Assembly (NCBI RefSeq): GCF_015832195.1
Contig: NC_052017.1
Location: 73,905,801-73,969,800, forward strand
Direction: 5' to 3'
DNA length: 64,000 nucleotides
Origin: Motacilla alba alba
Lineage: Eukaryota; Chordata; Aves; Passeriformes; Motacillidae
The notes below the pieces were generated by a model. The model was given only the letters and a program-made list of their open reading frames with translations, ran no database searches and had not been told where the DNA came from. Position numbers and translations under genes: made by a program. Below, in pieces: positions 14,230 to 25,662 of this stretch; positions within the stretch are counted from its first letter, which is position 1, and each line of letters opens with the position of its first letter.

Positions 14230-16145
14230 AAAATCACATTTACTTGGTTACACATCTAGGACAAGAATGAAGGAATGTCAGATTAACTTGGTCAAAGTTT
14301 CAAATAAAAAGTGACAAAATGTTGTGCTTCATGATGGGAGGCATTTGGCAACAAAAAAAAAAAATAGGAGTAACAGCGTCTATAATTATTTAGCTCCATG
14401 ATTCAAATTCACAGGAATAAAAGCAAACTGTTCAGCCTAGAAATAAAAAGAACCATTTGGAAATCAAAAATTCAATGAGGTATAAACTAATGGAAGCCAG
14501 GACAAGGTTTATATATTTGCATGCTGCACTGCTGTTCTCTTACTCTTAACTAAATATCTGCTGCAGAAAACATCTGTCAAAAACAAGGCTGTTGGTTTGG
14601 CAAATCATGGATCTGACCCATAACATTCTGTTCAATCTTGCAATCAAACATTTAGCATGTTTTAATAAAACTGCTATTATCATCATAAGCCTCATAAAAT
14701 AATTGGAAATGCAAACAAAATTTGGTCCTTACAGGCACTCTTCATGGTCTTTGCCTTGGCATGTCTGGATTTACAGAATTCTGTAAAAGTAAAATATTAT
14801 TTCCCAATATGCAAGTGTCTAGACTAATACAGTGGTGAAATAACTAATGAGACAAAACCATTGGAAGTAATATGATGCTTAACTATGTGGTCTATAATAA
14901 GTTTAATAGAACAGAAGAATTCTGAGAAAAATTAATCATACATCCTACTCACCCTAGCTTTCTACATTAAATTTCTATTTACTAATGAAGAAGAAAAATC
15001 AGCTCCATATACTTTAAATTATCACCTTGTCTCAATTTACACCACTGGAATCAATAATATCACAATGCTGAGAAATCAGCGCAAGTAAGACAAGAGTTGG
15101 GACAAATACTTTAATGTTATTCTCAGTCTCCAAAAGGAAATTTATGTTAGATTAACTCTATTCCCATTACAGAATATGCTGCTTGTGTGCATATTAATTG
15201 GTCTATAATATTTCAGATTTATGAAGACTTCCACTTGTCCTGGACTTGGGAGAAAAAGACAAGATAAAAGGATTGTGGTTTAATTAGGTTTCAGTGTATT
15301 AATTCATCTGAGAGCTGTCTGGCAATAACTCACACAGTGCAGGTCATGGTTCATTTTTGTTTCTATCTGGTCAAGAGGTTCTCATGAATTGCTTTTGTTC
15401 ACCTGCTCACCATTTAAGTAATCTCTTCATATGAGGGCCTGTCATCACAAGGCACTTCCAGAGAGCTAGTCTTTTATCTAACAATCCAATAAGTTTTCAT
15501 GTTATCAATTTCCCTAATAATAAGGGCAAAATATATATATTCAGTTCATAGTACGAAAGCATGCCCATTAGTCCTGGAGAAATTAAGGCAACAATTGTGC
15601 TATTTCAGCACAAAGAGATTTTGCCTTAACCCTGCAATTCATTGGATTGTCAGTGTTCTCCCCCCACCCCCTAAATTAATTGTTTCCCATCCTGACATCT
15701 GCTGCAGCATTTCAGAGAACCTAAATCTGGGAGAATTATTTCTAGTGTCCTTAAATCCTTTTGTCCTACAGTGATTACATGCATGTTAAGTGATATGTCC
15801 AAAGCAGGGCATGCACAAAATGGATACATACTAAACGAACTACAATTAATATTTGCTATCTTGTATCCAGTGGAAAGTGCACAATTGTTGATGGTGTGCA
15901 AGCATTTTACAGCACTTTAACATCATAAATGGCATTTTCTAACACAGCTGAGACATAATTTCAGAGAGGCCAGCAGAGACTTATGGCACAGTTACACAAA
16001 TAGGGTGAAGAAAAGACATGCAAGACCTGAAATCTGCAGGCAGGAAAGATAGCTTGGAAAGCTGACACAATTCTGCAGAAAAAGCAGGAAGGATCTATGG
16101 TAGAATCAGAACAACCCTGCAAAAGAAGCAGGAAAGACACCAGAA
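14230..16145. other. Unique AT-rich DNA, no feature recognised
   Basis: No recognisable repeat, exon or RNA. The 91-codon + frame at 15499-15774 has no known motif. Confidence 0.55.
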
Positions 16146-16147
16146 TT

Positions 16148-17020
16148 CTATAATCAGAAAATTCTAGTTTGGAAGGGCCCTCTGGAGACCATCTGATCCA
16201 ACTTCCTGTTGAAAGTACAGCCTTAGATTAGTTTATCTGAGCACCCATCAAGCAAAACATTTCCAATGAGAAAGATAACATTATATTTCTGGGCAACCAC
16301 TGTTTTACTCTTCCCACATGAGGGTTTTTTTTTTTCTTATAATCAAAGATATTTTCCCTGAAACAGCTCGTGCACATATCATCTTGTCATGTCACCTAGT
16401 TTTGTGAAAGGAGCACATGTATCTTCTCTATTTCATTTAGGTACTGGAAGGATATGATAACTCACACCACATATACATGTCTCCTTTCTAGGCTGAACAA
16501 ATCTAATTCCTTTGACCTTCCCTCCCTCATATTTAAGATTCTCCAACCCTTCTGTCTTTTTGATGTTGCCTCTAGTGGCTCCTGAACCCCCTCCAACTTT
16601 TTAACGCCTTTGGAACTGTGGGGGCCACAACCATGATATCCCAGCTGTGGACAAAAAATTTGCTTTCACTACTCTAAGGGTGCTTTTATAATGCATTTGA
16701 CTTGTCAACCAGGATTCACAGGTCTTTTTCTGCAGATGCACCACAGCCAGTCAGACCCTTGCCTTTACTGCTGCTTGGGGTTCTTCCATCTTAAAGTCCT
16801 TGCAGCTTTTGCTGACCTAATCTCTCAGACTGCTTAGGTCTCTTTGAATGGTGGTCCCTCCTTCTAGTGGACCTAAATTATCTCCCCATTTGCTGTCATC
16901 CACATAGCTGACATAAGTGGGGTTCTTTCAACCCTGTCATCCAGATCCTTTACAGAGATATTAGAGAGTATCAAGCTTCTAATGAACTTTGTGCATTACT
17001 TCCTGTTAGTCCCTCAAAGA
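16148..17020 (-). mobile_element. CR1 LINE fragment, minus strand, 5'-truncated
   Basis: Read on the + strand this is the reverse complement of the CR1 3' half. It opens with 'GGAAGGGCCCTCTGGAGACC' and 'CATCTGATCCAACTTCCTG', the complement of the CR1 3' end. Next comes the 'CTAGGCTGAACAAATC' landmark (about 16490), then 'GGGGGCCACAACCATGATA' (about 16621), 'AGGTCTCTTTGAATGG' (about 16837) and 'GTCATCCAGATCCTTTACAG' (about 16938). These follow the usual order from 3' end into the ORF2 region. Decay is heavy, and stops and indels break every frame. Its 5' end faces the next CR1 copy, about 85 bases away. Confidence 0.85.
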
Positions 17021-17104
17021 TTAAATTGAAGCAGAATACTGAAGAATAAGGGAACCTGAACAAGCATTGACTACAAAATTGGATTGTCAGAGGCAGATTA
17101 AAAT

Positions 17105-17955
17105 CACCTGCTGTGTTCCATAGGCGCCAGTTCTGCTTAATACTTTTAGCAATGATCTGATTGAGAGTATGAAGGGCACTCTCTGTCAGTTTACAGATGA
17201 CACCTACTTGGATGGGAGTGTTGATCTGCTAAAGGATAGGAAGGTTCTGCAGAGGAGTGTGGACAGGCTGGATCAATTTGATGAGACCATTTATTTGAGG
17301 TTTAACAAGGTCAAGTGCTGAGTTTGTACTTGGGCCACAACAACCCCATGAAATGTTACAGACTTGGAGGACAGTGGCTGGAAAGCTGTCCAGCAGAAAA
17401 GGATCTGATGCGTTGGTCAAAAGCCAGCTGAATATGACCCAGTGTGTGCCCAGGTAGACAAGGAGGCCACAGTAATCACAATTATTGTGGCCAGAAGGCC
17501 TAGGGCAGAGATTATCCACTTGTCCTCAGCACTGGTGAGGTCTCACCTCAAACACTGGTGATGGGTCTGTAGTACAAGTCTTATGAGCAGCAGCTGAGGG
17601 AGATGGAAGTTGTTTAGCCCAAAAAAAGAAGGCTCAGGGGAGACCTTACTCTCTACAACTACCTGAAAGGAGGCTGTAGTGAGGCAAGTGTCAGTAACAA
17701 GTATTTGGAGGGAATTGCCTCAAGCTGCAGAAGACTAGGCTTATAATAGACACTAGGAAAAAAGTCTTCACAGGCAGGGTTGTCAAGCATTAGAACAGGC
17801 TGCCCAGGAAAATTGTTGTGTCACCATCCCTGGAGGCATTTAGATATGGGATTTAGGGACATGTTTCAGAGGTGGACTTGACCATGCTGCATTAATAGTT
17901 GACTCAGTGATCTTAGATATCTCTTCTAACCTAAATGATTCTATGATTTTCTCTT
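17105..17955 (+). mobile_element. CR1 LINE fragment, plus strand, with intact 3' end
   Basis: The copy starts inside the ORF2 reverse-transcriptase region: 'CAGTTTACAGATGACACC' (about 17188) corresponds to the stretch coding the F-x-DD-like part of the catalytic domain. It continues through 'GGACAGGCTGGATCAATTTG' (about 17261) and 'CTACAACTACCTGAAAGGAG' (about 17654), then 'GTTGTCAAGCATTAGAACAG' (about 17780). It ends with 'CTAACCTAAATGATTCTATG' near 17945, the classic CR1 terminus with one copy of the 8-bp repeat. Internal stops and deletions (for example around 17300 and 17690) rule out function. A 96-codon minus frame at 17229-17519 is a shadow of this element. Confidence 0.9.
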
Positions 17956-17959
17956 GGGA

Positions 17960-20900
17960 ATGGGGCTGGCACAGCAGTGATGGAAAAGAAATAAGGGCAA
18001 AACCAGAAGGAGGCCTATTTAGATTCTGACTTCTCTTATCAACAAAATGCCAAGCTTCATCACCTTAACCTTGGCAGTGAAGGGCCACAGCCATCAATTC
18101 TAACTATACTTCCAATGTTTCATAGTATTGTATGTCAGCAAGTTTGGGTAAGTTTATAGACATCAATTGTTTTGTAGATGCAGTGATAAGGATTGATAGC
18201 CATTTGGTAATGTACCCAATCCAATAAAGGGTAGCTTTGAAATCTGAAGCTATCCTGAATTATTGGTCTTTAACACTTCTGTCACAGTGGTATCTAATAT
18301 TCTACCAGATATGCAGATCCATATTCAGTTGATCAGTCATCAAACACAACTGTGCAGTGTAGTTATATTAGGGAGGAACTGAAAAGTGCAGGCCTTTATA
18401 GCAGAATAATTTCTAAGCAGATCAAGAAGCAGTGTCATTTTTCTGTTTAATTGCAATAGGGACAGAAATGCTATATTCTTTGCAAACATATAGTGTCCCC
18501 GAGACAACTTTTATGTTATTCCCAGACAATTCACAACCATTCAACATCCTTTTTGTCACAGATTTTCCTCGCCAATGAGACCCAAACTTTAATTCATTAA
18601 AGATTGGTCTACCATGTCTGTGGACCCATTCCCTACAGGAAAGTTCTTTTTAGATCTTCATCTGTTTGGCCTTGTAACACATTCTTTTTTAACTGTGCTT
18701 AGTCAGAAGTGTGTCACCATTTAAGTATGGGTAAAATGCAAACAAGCCTGTATATATGTTCATCTATTCCTGCAGTCCTACTCATGTTCATAACACTGAA
18801 GGAAAAGGCAACCAAAGATACATATGAGTTCTAATATATATAAAATATTAAAAAAAAAAAAAAAAAGTTGAGCAGAAATTTCCCTGCATTTTACGAATGT
18901 GGATGTTCATGTCCCTAGATGCTGCTGTTTTGTAATGCTATTTTAGGGTGTACTGGGTTGCAATTAAACTGAGTGTGAACAAATAAGATCCTACTTCAGC
19001 AAGATACCTTCAACAGTAAATGCTTGCTTTGACTCTTATTTTAGTTTTAATTTCATTTCCCTTCCATTCCCTGTTTAAAAGTGTGAACTAGCAGTACCAG
19101 TAATCTCTGAAGATCCTGAAGCAAATTGGTACTTGCTTAATCAGGCAAATACTATCTTACTCAGTTTCTCAGACTGTCCTCCTTTTGCCATTTCTTGGTG
19201 GTTTTAATTCTTAAATATCAGCTCTCATTCAATTATCACAGAATTCTGAATGTCAAGACAAAGATTCCTCAGCAAAGCTGAATTTACAGTGCATCAGATG
19301 TTCTGTGTTAATCAGAGAAGTATATTGCAGCACTTGTCTCAAAGTAGTAAAGCCAACAGCAGCCTACCCATCAACTACTTGGAGAAAGCACAAAAAGAGG
19401 TGAAACAGATCATATTTATTCTGAGGTGCTATGAGGTGGGAGCATGCATACATGGATGCATGGAGGATTTGAGGAGAAGCTAATGCACAAAGATCATACT
19501 AGAATTTAATATCCCACAGCATGTACTTTTACTGACTAACTTAGCATTGTGAAACAGAAGTTATAGGAGCTTCTCTCCCAGCAGATTGGAGAGAAATGAA
19601 CACAGAATTTGTGTGAATGATCTTTTGCCATACATTTATTCATCACAAATAGTGATTTCTCTTGTGTCTCAATATTCTTATGTGCATGCATGAGAGTGGG
19701 CACACATCTGTGCCTTAGTTAAATCTCCAAGTATCACTGTCCAAATGTATTCTGTCATAAAAACAGGTACACAGTGCAACCACATGTTTGTGGCTGAGCC
19801 TATTTATGGTACAGTAGATGGTTATGCAGTATGTATTCCCAAGATTTTGGTTAAGGAAAATGGAAAAGACACTCAACTCCTACCCCAAATAATAGTAATA
19901 TGACCTGGAAAGCTTAAGGCAAATCTCATTCTCCAAGCTACTTTTTCATGAGCTGCTCATGCTGGCCATCTGTCCCTATACTAGCAGACCTGTTCAGTTT
20001 CAGCATCAGGGTAGAGAGTTATTGCCATTGCAAAAGGCTCCTGCTGTTTCCAAAAATCTGACTATGCCTTAGGGCTGTGTATATATGAGAAAACATCTCA
20101 CTTCTTTAGGATAACCTTCCCCAAGGGCAGAGTCAACTGTCTTTCTTACATATTTTAGTCTAAATCAACCTGCAATATCTGGAACTACCTTGTTGAAAAG
20201 CACCTTTATTCTGGTTTGTTCACTTGCCTTCAGGTTCTTCCAGGCATAAATAGGAAAATCATTGTGTTCTCAAAAAAACCTCTTATCCTGTGGTCACTCT
20301 TTTCTTTTCTTGGGTCAAAAATGCACTTCTTTTAAAAATAAAGACTATTTGCTTTATTTCTGTAGAAATTTTTGTCAATGTCTTCCTGTTTTGTTTTTCC
20401 TCTCCCAACTTGTGGTATTGTCTTTTTGATAATATTTTGCCATCATTCCTTAATTTTCTTCTGTTAAAGCAAAGGTGCATTTTGACTACACATTGATATA
20501 ATCACAGATTGGTTTCTGTACTATAATCTTTGCTGAACATTTTTCAAGTTTGAGGATACTTAGTGGATACTTATTTTTTTCCTTCTTTTAAAGAAATTTT
20601 CCATTCAAGTGTGCACGCAATTGGATAAAACCATAGTGAAGTTTGCCCATTGAAGAAAATATTTTTTTTAATAGAAAAAAAAAAGAAATTCAAATGTGGA
20701 ATAGCCTTTCTTTCTCTCCTGATAAGTCACAGATCCTCTGAGTTGTATATCATTTTGCAGAAAGTATTCATATTACTGAAGACTAAGTTAAACAGTATGG
20801 TACACGTACAATTGACTTGATCTTGAGAAACTTACCTAATAAAACAATCCTAAAGTACATTTCCAAAAGTATGTAAGACAGTCTCCCTTTCTTTCTGTTG

Positions 20901-21355
20901 TGAGTATTCTTTTTTGTTTAGGCACAGGGGTTTTTTTTTTCCTTTTTGGATAAAATATATTAAAGAACAACACCTTGAAAATTTAATAATAATTTGTATC
21001 AAACTAAAATGAGAGAGAGAAAGAGAGAATATACTTTTTTTTAGAGTAAGGTACAGTCTCCTTTTTTTTTTTTTTCAATCCACCTTAAAAATAACCCAAA
21101 AAGGAAAAAAAATACAAAAGAAAGACCCCAGTTTTCTGGCAGTAGCCGTCACATAAATGTTCTTTTAAGCAAGCAGGGATGGGTCTGCTAAAATTGTGTG
21201 GCAAAGACTATCACATGTCAAGAAAGAAAATAAATAAAGTTAGGCCTGAAATCTGATCCTGTAATGCAAAATAGTACTTAAAAACAAATATTTTGTTTAC
21301 ATTCACTCATACTCTCCCAGTTGAATTTTATGGTGAACAGAAATAAAGAAAAAAA
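17960..21355. other. Unique AT-rich DNA with homopolymers
   Basis: No gene or repeat family recognised. Poly-A near 18850-18866, T-runs near 20932-20942 and 21063-21076, and a short GA run near 21011-21027 are the only visible repeats. The 68-codon frame at 20290-20496 and its opposite-strand partner are compositional. Confidence 0.55.
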
Positions 21356-21359
21356 AGCA

Positions 21360-22790
21360 AAAGGGGCTTATTAATTAAGTAGCCCACTGCCTTTTCCTGC
21401 TGCTTATAAGCTTTATTTAGAAGCACATGAAATTTTTTTTTAATTTGCAAATGTGTTCAAGACATATTACTTGAACCTATTAAAGGGAACCAGTGTTTAT
21501 TAACACCTTCAGATAGATCCTTCTCAGTTTTACTGCATGTTGAAATAAGTGATGGGAAGGAAAAACATCATAGACATGATGAAGGCAAAAACTGAAAAAA
21601 ACAATATTAAATATGCCAAAAGAAGCAGTCTTCTAATGTAAGAGAAAGCAAACTTGAGTATTAATCTTGTTGCATACAAAGAAGGAAAGGAGATGGGAAA
21701 ATAACAAACCATTACCGGCCTCTTTCCTAATGCACATTTAAGTAGCTTTTCAATTATTTTAATCTTGCTTTTAATTAGAAATCCCTGAATTCATTGAGAT
21801 ACTGTAATGTGCAATTTTTTTGTTCTTTGGATATAAACACATAATCTATATCCAATATGGAACATAAGGATGCCTTGCATGAATTCACATATCTCCAGGC
21901 AAATGTAGCATGAAACACCAGACATGGGAGAAGGAGCATAAAAGCTATGACTCTTTTCCAAAACGGAAATTTTAAGTTATGTGACGACATACACCAGACT
22001 GATTTAGATATATCAAAGTCTGTAATGCAGCAGCCCACCTAGACTTTCTGTAAGGGAATACTCTTTGACTTGAATCAGAAAGAAAACTTGCAAGACAACC
22101 CTATTCAGGTTCTCCAAAGCCTTAAACCTTCTGCGCAGTTTACATGCTTCCCTCCCTGCTAACCACCGGATGAGATATATGCTGCCATCTGCTTCTAATT
22201 CGCTTGACATTCCAAATCAGCAAGATGCTTGAACTGACAATATATATGCTTAAGTCATTGCATTGATTTTAGCACTCATGCTCAAATATAGGCTTGTTTT
22301 TAAGTACCTCATTGAATCAGGACCTGAAAGTGCATTTAAGGAATTCATAAACACAGTTAGCAGTCAAATATATTATTAAATGCATCAGTAAATTGGAAGA
22401 GATCAGATTCTTCCTTAATATCACACTACAGAGCAAAATATTTCTGTAAGCTTACTTGGCCTTCAGAAGCGATGGGCTGAAAGAAAAATATGTTAAATAG
22501 TAAAAAATTATATGCAATTGAATTCACTCAGGCAAGCTGCCTTGTCAGACATGTATTCCTTGAGCAGAATGGGCGTAGTTTTATTGACATTAACAGCTAA
22601 AATATTGCCCACTAATGTGGTTTCATTGCTCATGAAGAATCCAATTTCTATTTATTTCTCATGGAGGTTACAAGAGGTGTGTATTTACTGAAGCCAGTTC
22701 AATAACTGAATGCAGAAATGTATATTTACATTTACTCACAGTAATCTATCATTTAGGTGCTTGTACTGCAGCAGAGCTCTCCTATTGAAA
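21360..22790. other. Possible cluster of conserved non-coding DNA (speculative)
   Basis: Several segments have the texture of vertebrate conserved non-coding elements: mixed composition, no repeats, and dense TAAT/ATTA homeodomain cores. Examples are 21370-21385, 21728-21780, 22300-22420 and 22540-22760. This is an impression from composition only. I see no gene in it, and cross-species alignment would be needed to call conservation. Confidence 0.2.
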
Positions 22791-25200
22791 TATATTGCTT
22801 TTTCTCTATATAATTTTCTTCTGTCTCGCTTCATGTAGACTTTCTATTACATTTCTTTACCAGCCACTACTACCCCTCTAACTGCTTTTCTTTCCAACAG
22901 ACTCGGTGTTTAAAACTAAGCAGACTCATTTTGGTCAAGATCTGTTAAGAGATTCTGCTTTTGCTCCTCACCTTGGTAAATATCTATAGACAAAAATGGA
23001 GAGGGGGAGAGGCTGAGAAGAAAGACATAGCTAGCACAATAAATAATTCTGTAGAAAGAAGTTAATGTAATGTTTAGAGCAATGTTTTATATGAGTGGAA
23101 CATTATTAGATGAGCTCTTCATTCTCATGGGTCAGAATCCAGCAAGTATGAAATCAGAATCTCACCAAGCAGGTTTCCATCCTCCCTGGAGTTCTCGACA
23201 GCCCACAGAAGGCAGGAGAAAATCAGGGTTATCAGGCTACACTCACAGAAGAAATCACTTTAATCATGTCTTGCACAAACCTTGGGATTTGAGGGGACAA
23301 GGGCAGAAAACACTTGCCAGAAGAGTAGCCAAACACTTGCTGCCTTAAGTGCTGACTTAAGTGAAGGATACTACCAGGTGTAAACGTACTACACACTTAC
23401 AGTTTCCTACTCTTTTTTCTTAAAATGATAGCACAGCACTCTCTTCAAGCCAGTTTAAACTATCATAACAATGTATAAGCAGAAGTTACACATTTAAGAA
23501 AAAGTATAGCATTAACTATTTCAACTGATCTTCTGATAATTCTAAAACTTTTTCATATAGAAATGTATATGTGTATATATTTTTTTTTCCACCATGTGTT
23601 GTTCTTTTATTTTAAAAAAGGATTTTTAATATTTTAAGCACATAAATGTAGGGTATTCTCACAAGTGCTTTTATTTTTTGCAGCTCAGACACTTGATTCA
23701 TGAAATGAAAAGTCAAAGTGATCTGAACAGGCAACAAACAGGATAAAGAAATGAAATTTACTTCTGAGGTTGCAATATAAATGTCTAAAATTCTGCAGCT
23801 GAGTACAAGCAGAAATTGCTTTTAACCTTCATTTTAAAATTTTGGCCATTTCCTTTGCTGATTCTTATTACTCTGTTAAATTTTTGCCCTTTTTGTTGCC
23901 TCTAGATTCAAGATCAATGAAATTTAAAAAGAATGCATGTAGATTTTGAGCACAACAAGTGGTATTTAACTTGTACTTTTCCAGCTTAATGGAATCAGTT
24001 TTGCTACTTCTGGAGCTAGGCTTGTTTACAAGGGGAAAAACCACCTTTGCCTGGGAAGGGGAAGTGTCCAATTACATAACCATATTTCATATAGACTAAT
24101 TATTAAGTTAATTAAATTATAATGTGATCAAAGCAAGCCTGGATTTTTCCACACTGTTGTCAGTGGTAAAGGAAAGAACTCATGGAAATGGTAAATTCTG
24201 TCACATTTTTCTATGACTACTCATTGTTTATTTTCATCCAAAAGAGTGCTAACTTCCTCCTTTTTCAAACTGGTGTAAATTAGGAAAAATTCTACTTAGC
24301 GGAGATAATTGACATAGAATCACTGAATGCCATGGCTTTCTGGCTAAAATGTTGTTTTTTCATATTTCTAAATTAATAGTCCTAAAAAGCACGAGGAAAT
24401 ATGATTAATAAATATAAAATAAAAATTAAGACTATTTTTTATTTAAAATGTTTTAACTTGGTGATTGACATTTTAACCTTTTCAACAATTTGTAAAATTA
24501 TCATATAGGTTCCAAATAAATGAGTGTTTTACTGACCCAAAATGCCAGCACAGTAATGAGTTGTGAGGCTGCTCTTAATATATTCCCATTTGATTTTCCT
24601 TTAGCTGTTAAATTAAGTAATAGTTTTCTTGTACTATAGGTTTCTAGCTTCAAGTGTGTGTTGATTAAAGATCAGCATACATGGTAGTTGATCACCTGCT
24701 TTGTAATTACATTTCTCAGGTTTCAAAGTGGAATGAACAGAGCCTGCTTCTAAATATTGCAAGGGCTTTTTATTCTACCTCATTGGTACACAACTCTCAA
24801 GGACTAACTGACATCCAAAGACAGATGTGGTTTGTTTCTAGCAACAAAGAGTGGAGGAGTGGTTTTGGCAAGAATCAAATTCTATGAACAGGCAAATAGG
24901 CAAATTAGGCTCAACAACATAGTAAATAAAGGGATTTACATCTCCAAGAGCAGTGTTAGAGCATGTCTTACACTCCTTGCAGAGCTGACTGATGAAAGCG
25001 ATCAGTTTTGATGATAAAGTATTTTTTTTCTACTAGCTGCATAATTTTGTAAATTTGCAAGTTCCCTTCTACACTGAATCTCCTTTCCCCCCCCCCATCA
25101 ATGCATCAGCATGCTTTTCTTTACTATATTTACTGTCATGAATACTTAAAAAGCATAAACTTCTAAGATTTTTATCTTTCTAAAATTTTAATTCTTCTTT
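22791..25200. other. Unique AT-rich DNA, no feature recognised
   Basis: A 92-codon + frame (23070-23348) is slightly GC-richer than its surroundings but has no recognised motif, no promoter and no splice context that I can defend. A run of nine or more C bases lies near 25088-25097. Confidence 0.5.
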
Positions 25201-25202
25201 GA

Positions 25203-25662
25203 GTGATTCCTGAGTGGATTCTGCATATATTAGAGACAGAAGAGACTGGAATATTTGTGAACAATGATGTCCATCCCAGTCTAATCTGTGCACTGTACAC
25301 CAGCTGGCACTCACCATCCAAAGTTTTAAGTGTAGAACAGTTAAGAACTTGCAACATTAACATACTATTCTTCATTCTGCTTAACATCAACAGCAGAGGA
25401 TTTTCTTCCTCTCAGTGCAGGCTTTAACTTGGGGCATTTTGTTGCTTAAAGACAATTCCTTAGTTCATGTGCTTCATGATCTACTATTTGTAGGAATGCA
25501 AATAACGCAACTAATATCTAAAGCTGTGAGGCTCCAGACAGTTCATTCAATAGTGAATAGATCTATCCACATAACTTCTAATCCCATTGTTATTTCTGAG
25601 GAAAAATAAAGCAAAAACCACTCTTATCGCCACTGGAGGCAAAAAAAAAAAAAAAAAAAAAA
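25203..25662 (+). pseudogene. Possible 3' end of a polyadenylated retrocopy (speculative)
   Basis: A 22-base poly-A run (25641-25662) lies 30 bases downstream of a canonical AATAAA at 25605-25610. That is the arrangement expected at the 3' end of a reverse-transcribed mRNA. Two + frames upstream (74 codons from 25203 and 64 codons from 25415) match nothing I know. I did not find a convincing target-site duplication or the 5' boundary. Bird CR1 does not normally mobilise poly-A mRNAs, so a chance AATAAA beside an expanded A-run is the main alternative. Confidence 0.22.

Noticed and set aside
24309..24355. 'CATAGAATCACTGAATGC', considered as the start of another minus-strand CR1 3' end
   Set aside because: The resemblance stops after about 18 bases and no further CR1 landmarks follow.
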